From Myxococcales bacterium (GTDB lineage: Bacteria > Myxococcota_A > UBA9160 > SMWR01), in contig JACZXC010000065.1 in assembly GCA_022571825.1 (NCBI GenBank), forward strand, positions 1-10,437: a stretch of DNA of 10,437 nucleotides. Direction: 5' to 3'. The notes under the pieces were generated by a model. It worked only from the letters and a program-made list of their open reading frames with translations, had not been told where the DNA came from and searched no databases. Of the stretch, positions 1 through 7,083 are shown one piece after another; position 1 is the first letter of the stretch; every line of letters starts with the position of its first letter. A program made the position numbers and the translations under genes.

Positions 1-107
1 GCGAGCTTGGGGACCGCCTGGGCGGCGAGATCCCGCCCCTGGCGCCCGGGGCCTTCCCGGCGCAGGGCGACCTCGATCACCAGACCCTGTTGAAAAGGCT
101 GGGCTAG
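1..107 (+). CDS. Possible 3' end of an unidentified protein
   Basis: An open frame enters from the left edge and stops at TAG 105-107. The visible 34 codons are rich in G/C at third positions and end in HQTLLKRLG. No domain is visible and I do not recognise the protein. The opposite strand also has an open, GC3-rich reading here (LVIEVALRREG...), so strand and coding status are both uncertain. If the plus-strand reading is right, the gene lies upstream of, and in the same direction as, the hypothetical gene at 430. Confidence 0.33.
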   Translation, partial: ELGDRLGGEIPPLAPGAFPAQGDLDHQTLLKRLG

Positions 108-163
108 CCCCCGCCGGGCCTCGCGCTCGCCCGTCTTGCAGGGGGGCCCATCCTTCGCCTCCC

Positions 164-214
164 GCGGCCTTCGGCCTTGGGCGCCTTCGGCTCACTGCGC
201 GGCCTTCAGCCTTG
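164..214. repeat. Imperfect direct repeat, 35-bp period
   Basis: GCGGCCTTCGGCCTTG at 164-179 recurs at 199-214 with one mismatch (GCGGCCTTCAGCCTTG). The 19 bases between carry a further GCCTTCGGC core. The first copy contains the small self-complementary GGCC-TTC-GGCC. It could be a scattered intergenic repeat or local duplication; no function is evident. Confidence 0.5.
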
Positions 215-261
215 CCGCTCATGCTCAAGCTCCGGCACCTGCCTCCGGAAGAGGGGGAAGC

Positions 262-285
262 GAAGTCGGCCCAGCGGCCGACTTC
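262..285. repeat. Perfect inverted repeat, 10-bp stem and 4-nt loop
   Basis: GAAGTCGGCC (262-271) and GGCCGACTTC (276-285) are exact reverse complements around the loop CAGC. As RNA this would be a very stable GC-rich hairpin. Neither strand has a T-run directly after the stem, so it is not a textbook intrinsic terminator. It could stop or attenuate transcription coming from the left, or be a protein-binding or mobile-repeat palindrome. Confidence 0.6.
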
Positions 286-429
286 CACGCTCGCTGAACG
301 CTGTCGCTGAGACCTCAAGCGGGTCCGCAGCTTCACCGATCACCATCTCGAGCAGATGCCTACGCCGGCGAGGCGTCGGGCGGCGACGCCGCAGCGCCGT
401 GCAGAGGCTACGAGGGCGGGGCCCCTGGA

Positions 430-981
430 ATGTCGATCGAAGAGGATCTGAAGGTCCTCGAAACCAAGGTCAATCAGCTCAAGATGGCCTATGAGCGTTA
501 CTTCCTGGGCACGCGCCCGCGGGAACCCATAACCGAGCGCTCCGAGATCCAGAAGACCATCATCTTCTTCTCCAACACCGCCATCCAGAACACGGCGATG
601 CGGTTCAAATTCTCGAGCATCAACTCTCGCTACCAGGCGCACAAGCGGCAGTGGAACGAGACCCTGCGCAAGATCGAGGAGGGAACCTACTCGCGGCATC
701 GTTTCAAGGCCAACCTCCGCGAGTCGCAGGCACCGCCGGCCCCGGCTCAGAAGAGCCGGCCCACCGGAGTCCCGGCAGACAGCGCCGAGCTGTACGACTC
801 CTACATCGCTGCCCGTCGCTCCTGCGGTCAGACGATCAAAAATCTTTCCCCGGAGCGGCTGAAAGCCACCCTCGCCAAGCAAGAAGCCGCCCTGCGCCAG
901 CGCTTTGGCAATTCCGAGATTCGGTTCCGGGTCGTCGTGGAGGACGGCAAGGCCAAGCTCAAAGCCTCGCGGGGGAGTTGA
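430..981 (+). CDS. Conserved hypothetical protein, possibly MXAN_5187 C-terminal-domain-like
   Basis: The 183-residue predicted protein is soluble, with no signal peptide or membrane segment. Residues 1-25 look like a short amphipathic helix (EEDLKVLETKVNQLKMAYER). A conserved-looking block follows: YFLGTRPREP (about 23-32), then NTAMRFKFSSINSRYQ (about 55-70), then LRKIEEGTYSRHRF (about 79-92). From memory this resembles the domain that databases call MXAN_5187 C-terminal, found mainly in Myxococcota and relatives, but I cannot confirm it. Residues 97-120 are a Pro/Ala-rich linker, followed by a second charged helical region (SCGQTIKNLSPERLKATLAKQEAALRQR). Function is unknown. The ATG at 430 is chosen because no better in-frame start exists before a stop at 295. 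The only SD-like bases (GAGGG, 412-416) lie 13 nt upstream, so initiation looks weak. The gene converges on atpC and overlaps its 3' end by 23 nt. Confidence 0.8.
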   Translation: MSIEEDLKVLETKVNQLKMAYERYFLGTRPREPITERSEIQKTIIFFSNTAIQNTAMRFKFSSINSRYQAHKRQWNETLRKIEEGTYSRHRFKANLRESQAPPAPAQKSRPTGVPADSAELYDSYIAARRSCGQTIKNLSPERLKATLAKQEAALRQRFGNSEIRFRVVVEDGKAKLKASRGS

Positions 982-1261
982 CGGGTACCCCGCCGCCAGC
1001 GACCGGGCCGAACTCACAGGACTCGACCAGGACCGTGACCCGATCGCCGCGAACGTCGGCGAAGCCGTCGCCGATCGCGGCGCTGAGCCGATTCCCGTTC
1101 TGGGGCTGGACCTCGATCGACCCCGCGTGGAGCGGCGTCAGGAAGCGCTCGTGGCTCGTCAGGACCCCGAAGTCACCCTCGCTGCCGGGCAGCACGACTG
1201 TGTCCACCGGCTCGTGGTACGACTCGCCGTCGGGCGTCACGATGATGAGTTCGAAGGGCAT
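959..1261 (-). CDS. atpC: F1Fo ATP synthase epsilon subunit, short form
   Basis: Epsilon belongs to the rotor, linking gamma to the c-ring, and in many bacteria its C-terminal helices inhibit ATP hydrolysis. The N-terminal beta-sandwich is clear: it begins MPFELIIVTPDGESYHE, and the family-typical core GSEGDFGVLTSHERFLTPL follows at about 26-44. The protein ends at residue 100, soon after the last beta strand (RVTVLVES). The usual C-terminal helical hairpin of about 45 residues is absent; ordinary epsilons are 130-140 residues. The ATG at 1261 has a good AGGAG 5 nt upstream. It is the last gene of the operon, 26 nt after atpD, and its stop lies inside the 3' end of the convergent gene at 430-981. 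I saw no sign of a frameshift. Short epsilons are known in some groups, for example green sulfur bacteria. Confidence 0.93.
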   Translation of the reverse strand: MPFELIIVTPDGESYHEPVDTVVLPGSEGDFGVLTSHERFLTPLHAGSIEVQPQNGNRLSAAIGDGFADVRGDRVTVLVESCEFGPVAGGGVPVNSPARL

Positions 1262-1287
1262 TCTCTCTCCTGTGTCCTTCGCGGGGC

Positions 1288-2715
1288 TTAGACCAGCTTC
1301 GCGCCCTTCTCGACGGCATTCTCGATAGTGCCGACCATATAGAAGGCCTGCTCGGGCAACCCGTCGTGCTTTCCGTCGAGGATCTCCTTGAAGCCCCGAA
1401 TCGTGTCTTCGACTCGAACGTAGGCACCCTTGGTTCCCGTGAACTGCTCCGCCACGCCGAAGGGTTGGGAGAGAAAGCGCTGTAGCTTCCGCGCCCGCGC
1501 GACAGTGATCTTGTCGTCTTCGGACAGCTCGTCCATTCCCAGAATCGCGATGATGTCCTGAAGATCTTTGTAGGTCTGCAGCACCTGCTGAACCGCCCGA
1601 GCCACGTCGTAGTGCTCCTCTCCCACCACCTCCGGATCGAGGATCCGGCTGGTCGAGTCGAGGGGGTCGACGGCGGGATAGATACCCAGCTCGGCGATCT
1701 TTCTGTCCAGAACCGTAGTGGCATCCAGATGGCTGAACGCAGTGGCGGGAGCGGGGTCGGTGAGATCGTCGGCTGGAACGTAGATGGCCTGCACCGATGT
1801 GATCGAGCCCTTGCGCGTGGAGGTAATCCGCTCCTGGAGCTCACCCATGTCGGTGGACAGCGTCGGCTGATAGCCCACCGCGGAAGGAATACGTCCGAGT
1901 AGCGCCGAGACCTCCGAGCCCGCCTGAGTGAAGCGGAAGATGTTGTCGATGAAGAGCAGAACGTCCTGGCCCTCTTCGTCGCGGAAGTACTCGGCGACGG
2001 TCAGCGCGGAGAGGCCGACCCGCGCGCGCGCCCCCGGCGGCTCATTCATCTGGCCAAAGACGAGGGCGGTCTTATCGAGCACCGTCGTGCCATCGGACAG
2101 CTTGGCTTCCATCATTTCGTTCCAGAGGTCGTTGCCCTCGCGGGTGCGCTCGCCCACACCCCCGAACACCGAATAGCCGGAATGCTCTCGAGCGATGTTG
2201 TTGATCAGCTCCAGGATCACAATGGTCTTGCCCACGCCCGCTCCGCCGAAGAGTCCCACCTTGCCTCCCTTGGGGAAGGGAGCGATCAGGTCGATCACCT
2301 TGATTCCGGTTTCGAGGGTCTCGACGGTGGTCGACTGGTCGACGAACTCGGGGGGCGGCCGGTGGATCGGGTGGTGCGTATCGGCGTCAATCGGGCCCCG
2401 CCCGTCCACCGGCTCTCCTATCACGTTCATGATGCGGCCGAGCGTCGCATGGCCGACCGGAACCCGAATCACGTCGCCGGTGTTCTGAACCAGCTGTCCG
2501 CGCACGACCCCTTCCGTCGAGTCCATCGCGATCGTGCGGACCGTGTTCTCTCCGAGGTGTTGCGCCACCTCCAACACAAGGTTTCCCTCGCGATCGTCGA
2601 TCCCCGAATTGCTGGCGCGAAGCGCCGTAAAAATCTGCGGGAGCTCGCCGGGCGAAAACTCCACGTCCACGACAGGTCCCATGACCTGGACAATCTTTCC
2701 AGCTGCGTTCGCCAT
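1288..2715 (-). CDS. atpD: F1Fo ATP synthase beta subunit (catalytic)
   Basis: Beta carries the catalytic sites of F1 at the cytoplasmic face of the membrane, making ATP from ADP and phosphate as gamma rotates. The 475-residue length is normal. Visible motifs in order are the N-terminal beta-barrel (GKIVQVMGPVVDVEF, 6-20), Walker A GGAGVGKT (157-164, with catalytic K163 and T164), the catalytic glutamate E189 in GGVGERTREGNDL, Walker B LLFIDNIFRFTQAGSEVS, and the ATP synthase alpha/beta signature PAVDPLDSTS. The gamma-contacting DELSEED loop reads DELSEDD here. The ATG at 2715 is supported by a strong SD, the best in the operon. The gene follows atpG after 36 nt and precedes atpC by 26 nt. 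All key residues are present, so the protein should be functional. Confidence 0.98.
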   Translation of the reverse strand: MANAAGKIVQVMGPVVDVEFSPGELPQIFTALRASNSGIDDREGNLVLEVAQHLGENTVRTIAMDSTEGVVRGQLVQNTGDVIRVPVGHATLGRIMNVIGEPVDGRGPIDADTHHPIHRPPPEFVDQSTTVETLETGIKVIDLIAPFPKGGKVGLFGGAGVGKTIVILELINNIAREHSGYSVFGGVGERTREGNDLWNEMMEAKLSDGTTVLDKTALVFGQMNEPPGARARVGLSALTVAEYFRDEEGQDVLLFIDNIFRFTQAGSEVSALLGRIPSAVGYQPTLSTDMGELQERITSTRKGSITSVQAIYVPADDLTDPAPATAFSHLDATTVLDRKIAELGIYPAVDPLDSTSRILDPEVVGEEHYDVARAVQQVLQTYKDLQDIIAILGMDELSEDDKITVARARKLQRFLSQPFGVAEQFTGTKGAYVRVEDTIRGFKEILDGKHDGLPEQAFYMVGTIENAVEKGAKLV

Positions 2716-2721
2716 GACTCT

Positions 2722-2727
2722 CCTCCT
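2722..2727 (-). promoter_or_regulatory. Strong Shine-Dalgarno of atpD
   Basis: On the minus strand AGGAGG lies 6 nt before the atpD ATG. It is clearly stronger than the ribosome binding sites of the other atp genes here, which agrees with the need for three beta subunits per complex. It fixes the start at 2715. Confidence 0.75.
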
Positions 2728-2751
2728 GAGATCGGCCCGTGCTCGTTCGGA

Positions 2752-3630
2752 CTATGACAGGGCCTCGGCACCGCTGACGATCTCGACCAGCTCCTTGGTA
2801 ATCGCTGCCTGTCGGGCCCGGTTGTACTGGACCGTCAGCCGCTCGATCAGCTCCTCGGTGTTGCGAGTCGCGGATTCCATGGCGGCCATCCGCGCCGCGT
2901 GCTCACCCGCCTGGTTCTCGAGCAGCGCGCGGAAGATCATCACCTCGACGGCCTTGGGAACGAGGATTGCAAGCAAGCTCGCGGTGTTGGGCTCGATCTC
3001 GAAGGGAATCGCCTCGGCGAGCTCCTCGTCGACCGAGGCCTCCCCATTCGGGGCAAACGGAAGCAGTCGCACCTCGCGCGGTTTCTGGGTCATGGTCGAC
3101 ACGAACTCGGAGTAGACCAGCACGACTTCGTCGACAACACCATCGGTGTAGTACCCCGATATCGACGCCGCGATCTCGGCTGCGCGGGCGTAGGTCACCC
3201 ACCCATCGTGCAGATAATCCCCATCGAGCTGCCGGTTGCGGCGACGGCGGAAGAATTCCGCGGCCTTCCGGCCCACCGCGGTGATGCCGATTTCGATGCC
3301 GTCGGCCTCACGGCGGGCGATCAGCGCCTCGGCGTGCCGGAGAACATTCGAGTTGAAGGCACCGCAAAGACCGCGGTCCGATGTGATGACGATCAACCCG
3401 ACCCGTTGCACGGAAGAGTGGGGCAGTAGCAGGGGATGCTCGGCGTTGCGCTGGCAGCGAGCGACTTCGGTCAGGGTGGCCTGCATCCGTTCGGCATACG
3501 GGCGCGCCGCCGTGATCGCGTTTTGCGCCCGGCGCAGCTTCGCGCCGGCGACCATGCGCATCGCGCGGGTGATCTTCTGCGTCTTCTTGACGCTGGAGAT
3601 CCGCCGCTTGATGTCTTTGAGATTCGGCAC
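2752..3630 (-). CDS. atpG: F1Fo ATP synthase gamma subunit (central shaft)
   Basis: Gamma is the rotating shaft inside the alpha3-beta3 ring. With the chosen start the protein has 292 residues, the usual size. The N-terminal helix NLKDIKRRISSVKKTQKITRAM (3-24), the conserved VITSDRGLCGAFNSN (81-95), and the C-terminal helix ending TVQYNRARQAAITKELVEIV are all typical. The frame stays open upstream inside atpA, but family alignment places the start at GTG 3628-3630 (M/V-PNLKDIKRR). That start is one base after the atpA stop, so translation is probably coupled to atpA; there is no strong SD. The upstream extension is antisense-like filler and should not be annotated. Confidence 0.96.
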   Translation of the reverse strand: MPNLKDIKRRISSVKKTQKITRAMRMVAGAKLRRAQNAITAARPYAERMQATLTEVARCQRNAEHPLLLPHSSVQRVGLIVITSDRGLCGAFNSNVLRHAEALIARREADGIEIGITAVGRKAAEFFRRRRNRQLDGDYLHDGWVTYARAAEIAASISGYYTDGVVDEVVLVYSEFVSTMTQKPREVRLLPFAPNGEASVDEELAEAIPFEIEPNTASLLAILVPKAVEVMIFRALLENQAGEHAARMAAMESATRNTEELIERLTVQYNRARQAAITKELVEIVSGAEALS

Positions 3631-3631
3631 G

Positions 3632-5185
3632 TCAGGCGGCTGGGCTGTCCCCGGGCGTGGTCGACGCCTGGAAGACGTTTGAAAACTGGTCGAGGGCCTC
3701 CACCAGTTTCGACTCGGTCGCCTCTTCGAGCTTGCCGCTGCTGCGGATGCCTTCGAGGATCTCCGGATGGCGGGTTCGAACGAACTCCAACAGCTCGCGT
3801 TCGTAGCGCTGGACCTGCCCGACCTCGTACCCGCGGACCCACGAGGTTCGCGTGTCCTGCGGCGTGCATGAATAGATCGACACGACCTGCTCTTCCATCC
3901 GCATCGGCGAGTACTGCCGTTGCTTGAGCATCTCGGTCTGGCGTTCGCCGTTGGCCAGCTGTTCCCGGGTCGCCGTGTCCAGGTCGCTTCCAAACTGGGC
4001 GAAGGCGGCCTTCTCGCGGTACTGGGCGAGCTCGAGCTTCAGCTTCCCGGCCACTTGCTTGGTCGCCTTGGTCTGCGCGTTTCCGCCCACTCTCGAAACC
4101 GAGATACCCACGTTGACCGCCGGGCGGATCCCCGAGTTGAAGAGATCGGTCTCGAGGAAGATCTGGCCGTCGGTGATCGAGATGACATTGGTGGGGATGT
4201 AGGCCGACACGTCTCCCGCCTGAGTCTCGATGATCGGGAGCGCGGTGAGGCTGCCGCCACCGAACTCCTGGCTCATCTTGGCGGCGCGCTCTAGGAGCCG
4301 CGAGTGCAGGTAGAAGACGTCTCCGGGATAGGCCTCGCGTCCGGGTGGGCGACGCAATAGCAGCGATAGCTGCCGGTACGCGACCGCGTGCTTGGACAGA
4401 TCGTCGTAGATGATCAGCGCATGCTTTCCGTTGTCGCGGAACCACTCGCCGATGGCGCAGCCGGAGTAGGGTGCGATGTACTGCAACGGCGCCGGTTCGC
4501 TTGCGCAGGCAGAGACCACCACCGTGTAGTCCATCGCTCCGTGGTGTTTCAGTTTGTCCACCACCTGGGCCACCGTCGACTGCTTCTGGCCGATCGCTAC
4601 GTAGATGCAGAAGACATCGGTGTGTTTCTGGTTGATGATCGTATCGACGGCGATGGCGGTCTTCCCGGTCTGCCGGTCGCCGATGATGAGTTCGCGCTGA
4701 CCGCGCCCGATTGGCGTCATGGCATCGATGGCCTTGATTCCGGTTTGCAGCGGCTCGTGCACCGAACGGCGGGTAATGATCCCCGGCGCCTTCACCTCCA
4801 CGCGGCGCGACTCGGCGCTGTCGAGCGGCCCTTTTCCGTCGATGGCGTTTCCCAGCGCGTCGACGACTCGGCCCACGAGTCCCTCGCCCACGGGGACCTC
4901 GATGATGCGGCCCGTACGGCGCACGACGTCTCCCTCGCGCACGTGACTCGCCTCGCCCATCGTCGCGACGCCGACATTGTCCTCTTCCAGATTGAGGACC
5001 AGACCGGACACTCCACCGGGAAACTCGACGAGCTCGCCGGCCATCACCTGGTCCAGGCCATAGACGCGGGCGATGCCGTCTCCGATCGAGAGCACGGTTC
5101 CGGTCTCCGCAACGTCGATCTCGCGATCGTATTCCTTGATTTCTCGCTTCAGGATGTCCGTGATTTCGCCGGGGCGAATGTCCAT
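3632..5185 (-). CDS. atpA: F1Fo ATP synthase alpha subunit
   Basis: Alpha alternates with beta in the F1 hexamer and carries non-catalytic nucleotide sites. The 517-residue protein begins MDIRPGEITDILKREIKEYD. Walker A GDRQTGKT is at 169-176, Walker B-like LIIYDDLSK at 257-265, and SVSRVGG at 362-368 supplies the arginine (R365) that reaches into the beta catalytic site. The C-terminal helical domain ends in a short Ser/Pro/Ala tail. An upstream TTG or GTG would add 26 residues overlapping atpH, but ATG 5185 matches the family N-terminus and leaves a 4-nt gap after atpH. AGAGG lies about 11 nt before it. The next gene, atpG, starts one base after the stop. Confidence 0.97.
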   Translation of the reverse strand: MDIRPGEITDILKREIKEYDREIDVAETGTVLSIGDGIARVYGLDQVMAGELVEFPGGVSGLVLNLEEDNVGVATMGEASHVREGDVVRRTGRIIEVPVGEGLVGRVVDALGNAIDGKGPLDSAESRRVEVKAPGIITRRSVHEPLQTGIKAIDAMTPIGRGQRELIIGDRQTGKTAIAVDTIINQKHTDVFCIYVAIGQKQSTVAQVVDKLKHHGAMDYTVVVSACASEPAPLQYIAPYSGCAIGEWFRDNGKHALIIYDDLSKHAVAYRQLSLLLRRPPGREAYPGDVFYLHSRLLERAAKMSQEFGGGSLTALPIIETQAGDVSAYIPTNVISITDGQIFLETDLFNSGIRPAVNVGISVSRVGGNAQTKATKQVAGKLKLELAQYREKAAFAQFGSDLDTATREQLANGERQTEMLKQRQYSPMRMEEQVVSIYSCTPQDTRTSWVRGYEVGQVQRYERELLEFVRTRHPEILEGIRSSGKLEEATESKLVEALDQFSNVFQASTTPGDSPAA

Positions 5186-5189
5186 GAGC

Positions 5190-5735
5190 TCAGTGTCCTC
5201 TCGTGAGATTCGCGCGCAGTTGCGAGAGCTGGGTCCGAAGGCTTCCGTCGAATACGAGACCACCCACCCGGGCGATGACGCCGCCGAGGAGCGAGGGATC
5301 GACCGATTCGGACAATTCTACCTGGCGACCGGTACGAACCGAAAGGGCGCGCCGCAGGCGATCGAGCTGGTCGTCGCGAAGCGGCGTCGCCGATACGATC
5401 TCGGCACGGGTGCGGCCGGCCGCATCGTCGGCGAGCACACCGAACTCGTGTCGAATGGCGGGGAAATCGACCAGGCGCCGTTGGTCGATCAGAAAGGAAT
5501 AGAAATTTCGGAGCCGCGTGCTCGTCCCCGCCCGCGCGCAGACGGCCCGAAGCAGGCCCCGGCGCTGGGCTGCGGGGTGAAGCGGTCGGAACAGAGACCG
5601 ACTGAGAGCCGGATTCTCGTCCAGGAGTGCGGCCAGCTCGTCCAGCTCGCGTCGAACGGCGGGAACGTTCTCCATCTCCTTGGCGAGAGCGAACAGGGCG
5701 CGGGCGTAACGGCGCGCGGCGGCCGAGCTGCGCAT
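5190..5735 (-). CDS. atpH: F1Fo ATP synthase delta subunit
   Basis: Delta caps the top of the alpha3-beta3 hexamer and binds the peripheral stalk (OSCP-type). The 181-residue length is normal. The N-terminal helical domain starts SSAAARRYARALFALAKEM, as in the family, and the C-terminal signature DPSLLGGVIARVGGLVFDGS appears near residues 145-164. The ATG at 5735 is 2 nt after the atpF stop, and atpA follows after 4 nt, so it lies mid-operon and is probably translated by coupling. No missing parts are seen. Confidence 0.94.
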   Translation of the reverse strand: MRSSAAARRYARALFALAKEMENVPAVRRELDELAALLDENPALSRSLFRPLHPAAQRRGLLRAVCARAGTSTRLRNFYSFLIDQRRLVDFPAIRHEFGVLADDAAGRTRAEIVSATPLRDDQLDRLRRALSVRTGRQVELSESVDPSLLGGVIARVGGLVFDGSLRTQLSQLRANLTRGH

Positions 5736-5737
5736 CC

Positions 5738-6352
5738 TTAGGTCCTTCCCGACCCTTCCGGGCGATGTACCTCCGAACCGCGAAGATTCGGGCTGTGCTC
5801 GATATGCGCGATGAACTCATCGAGCAGGCGATCGTGGTCCGCGTCGGTGATCTGCTCCTGGAGCCGTTGGCCGGCGAGTTCGATCGCAAGATCCGACGCT
5901 TCCCGTCGCAGTTCTTCACGAGCTCGCCGGAGTTCCTGCTCGACGGCCGCGCGGGCGTCGGCCCGAACCCGCTCGGCCGCGGCTTCCGCTTCCGAGAGGA
6001 TGCGCTCCCGCTCGGATTCGGTGCGTTCCCGTGCCGCCTCTCGAATCGATTCGAGCTCGGTCTCCAGGTCCATCAGCCGCCGCTGCCACTGCGCGTATCG
6101 CGCCTCGGATTCTGCCTTCATCGCGGCCGCGCGGTCGAGCTCTTCGCGGATCTGGCCGCGTCGCTCCGCGAAGAAGCCCCGGATCGGCTTGCGACCGAAA
6201 TAGAAGAGGACGGCCAAGAGTATTGCCAGATTCAACGCGGGATAGACCAGCTCCACGACCACATCGTGCTCCCCCGCTTCTGCGGCAGCTCTGGCCGGGG
6301 CGATCGCAACCCAGAGCGAGACCCACAGAACCAAGCGAGCCAGGCCGATCAC
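5738..6352 (-). CDS. atpF: F1Fo ATP synthase b subunit
   Basis: The b subunit anchors the peripheral stalk in the membrane and contacts delta. The 204-residue protein has a hydrophobic N-terminal segment (residues 3-19) ending in a signal-peptidase-like APARA-AAEAG site. A membrane anchor follows (about 31-53, VELVYPALNLAILLAVLFYFG), then RKPIRGFF, the usual motif just after the anchor. The rest (about 60-190) is a long charged coiled coil rich in E, R and A. The start is GTG 6352, whose last three bases plus A form the GTGA overlap with the atpX stop, so translation is coupled. Two consecutive hydrophobic stretches suggest a cleaved leader before the anchor. Confidence 0.93.
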   Translation of the reverse strand: MIGLARLVLWVSLWVAIAPARAAAEAGEHDVVVELVYPALNLAILLAVLFYFGRKPIRGFFAERRGQIREELDRAAAMKAESEARYAQWQRRLMDLETELESIREAARERTESERERILSEAEAAAERVRADARAAVEQELRRAREELRREASDLAIELAGQRLQEQITDADHDRLLDEFIAHIEHSPNLRGSEVHRPEGSGRT

Positions 6353-6894
6353 GAAACGTCCCGCCCGAGCAGGCGGCCAGCCGCCTCCGTCGCGAGCTCC
6401 TCCGCCTGAACCCGCAGGGAGATCCGGGCATCGGCGAGGGCAACCGCGACTTGATCGCGGGCTCGCGCGATCTCGGCATCGGATTCGGATCGGGCTGTCG
6501 CCGCGCGGTCGGCCGTCTCGCCGCGGACCACCTCGAGACGCGTGCGGCGATCGCGCTCTGCGTCCTCTCGCACCTGGCGAATCGATCGCTCGTAACGCCT
6601 CAGTGCGTCATCAGCTTTCGCCGCTACCTGCTCCGAGCGAACTCGATTGCCTTCGATCTGATCGATCCGCGCATCGAGCACGCGGAAGATGGGACGGAAG
6701 ATCAACCGGTTGAGAGGGATGATCAGGATGGCGAAGACCAAGATCAACAGCGGGAGGGCGGTCGCGAAGTCGGGCACCAGAGAGAGGTCTTCTGAGGCCA
6801 GGGCCCGCGATGCGAGGCCATGCGGGGCGGCGACAACCGTCGCGATGGCCAGCGTCCGGATCCGATGGTGTCCTCGACTGACTGCTCGGCTCAC
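6349..6894 (-). CDS. atpX: F1Fo ATP synthase b' subunit (second b-type stalk protein)
   Basis: This is a second, divergent b-type protein, pairing with AtpF to form a b-b' heterodimeric stalk as in cyanobacteria, purple bacteria and delta-proteobacteria. With the chosen start it has 181 residues. A signal-like leader comes first (RIRTLAIATVVAAPHGLASRALA, about 11-33). The anchor follows at about 43-62 (ATALPLLILVFAILIIPLNR) and leads into FRPIFRVLDARIDQIEG, a typical b' sequence; then there is a coiled coil to the end. The frame remains open to a TTG at 7041, but the extra 49 residues look non-coding. I prefer GTG 6894, with GGAG 9 nt upstream (6904-6907). The stop overlaps the atpF start by 4 nt. 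Start choice is moderately sure and identity is good. Some genomes call this gene atpF2. Confidence 0.88.
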   Translation of the reverse strand: MSRAVSRGHHRIRTLAIATVVAAPHGLASRALASEDLSLVPDFATALPLLILVFAILIIPLNRLIFRPIFRVLDARIDQIEGNRVRSEQVAAKADDALRRYERSIRQVREDAERDRRTRLEVVRGETADRAATARSESDAEIARARDQVAVALADARISLRVQAEELATEAAGRLLGRDVS

Positions 6895-7083
6895 CGCGAA
6901 TCGCTCCAGATCACTTCCCAGTCGCTCCGAGTGTGGCTCCCCACCGGGGTCAGACCTTCTCGGTAGCCCTTCCGCCGATGACCCGAGGCCGGGCCGAGCG
7001 CGACAAGTGCCGAATCGCGAAGGTGGTGAAATCCGGCTCAAGGACCGCCGGGAGGCGGAATTCTGACATAGTCGGGGGGAACT
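6895..7083. other. Gap between bactofilin gene and atpX; likely atp operon leader
   Basis: These 189 bases separate the bactofilin stop from the preferred atpX start. The minus strand is open in the atpX frame but its translation is R/S/P/G-rich and unlike a conserved protein. A small hairpin CCGCC-GGGA-GGCGG lies at 7045-7058 without a T-run. It is the natural place for an atp promoter, but I found no convincing -35/-10 pair. Read-through from parAB-bactofilin is also possible. Confidence 0.45.

Larger units (their letters stand above)
108..429. other. GC-rich non-coding stretch with repeats
   Basis: I find no convincing gene in these 322 bases. The open frames present encode arginine/serine-rich sequence typical of non-coding high-GC DNA. 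The stretch holds several CCTTCGGC-type short repeats, a 16-nt direct repeat and a perfect 10-bp hairpin, each listed separately. It presumably contains the promoter and leader of the gene at 430, but I could not pick out a clear sigma-70-type promoter. Confidence 0.5.

Noticed and set aside
340..1017. 225-codon minus-strand frame opposite the gene at 430
   Set aside because: Its translation is Leu/Gly/Arg-rich without motifs, while the plus-strand frame has helical, conserved-looking blocks.
2017..2035. Alternating CG run (possible Z-DNA) in atpD
   Set aside because: It simply encodes the conserved PGARARVG segment with GC-rich codons.
3631..3993. Long N-terminal extension of atpG
   Set aside because: It overlaps atpA in another frame, and the family N-terminus starts exactly at GTG 3630.
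4550..4562. TTGTCCACC resembling a DnaA box
   Set aside because: It is a single imperfect match inside atpA coding DNA with no cluster of boxes nearby, so there is no evidence for an origin in this window.
6895..7041. Longer atpX beginning at TTG 7041
   Set aside because: The added residues are R/S/P/G-rich and lack family similarity; GTG 6894 has an SD and gives a normal leader-anchor structure.
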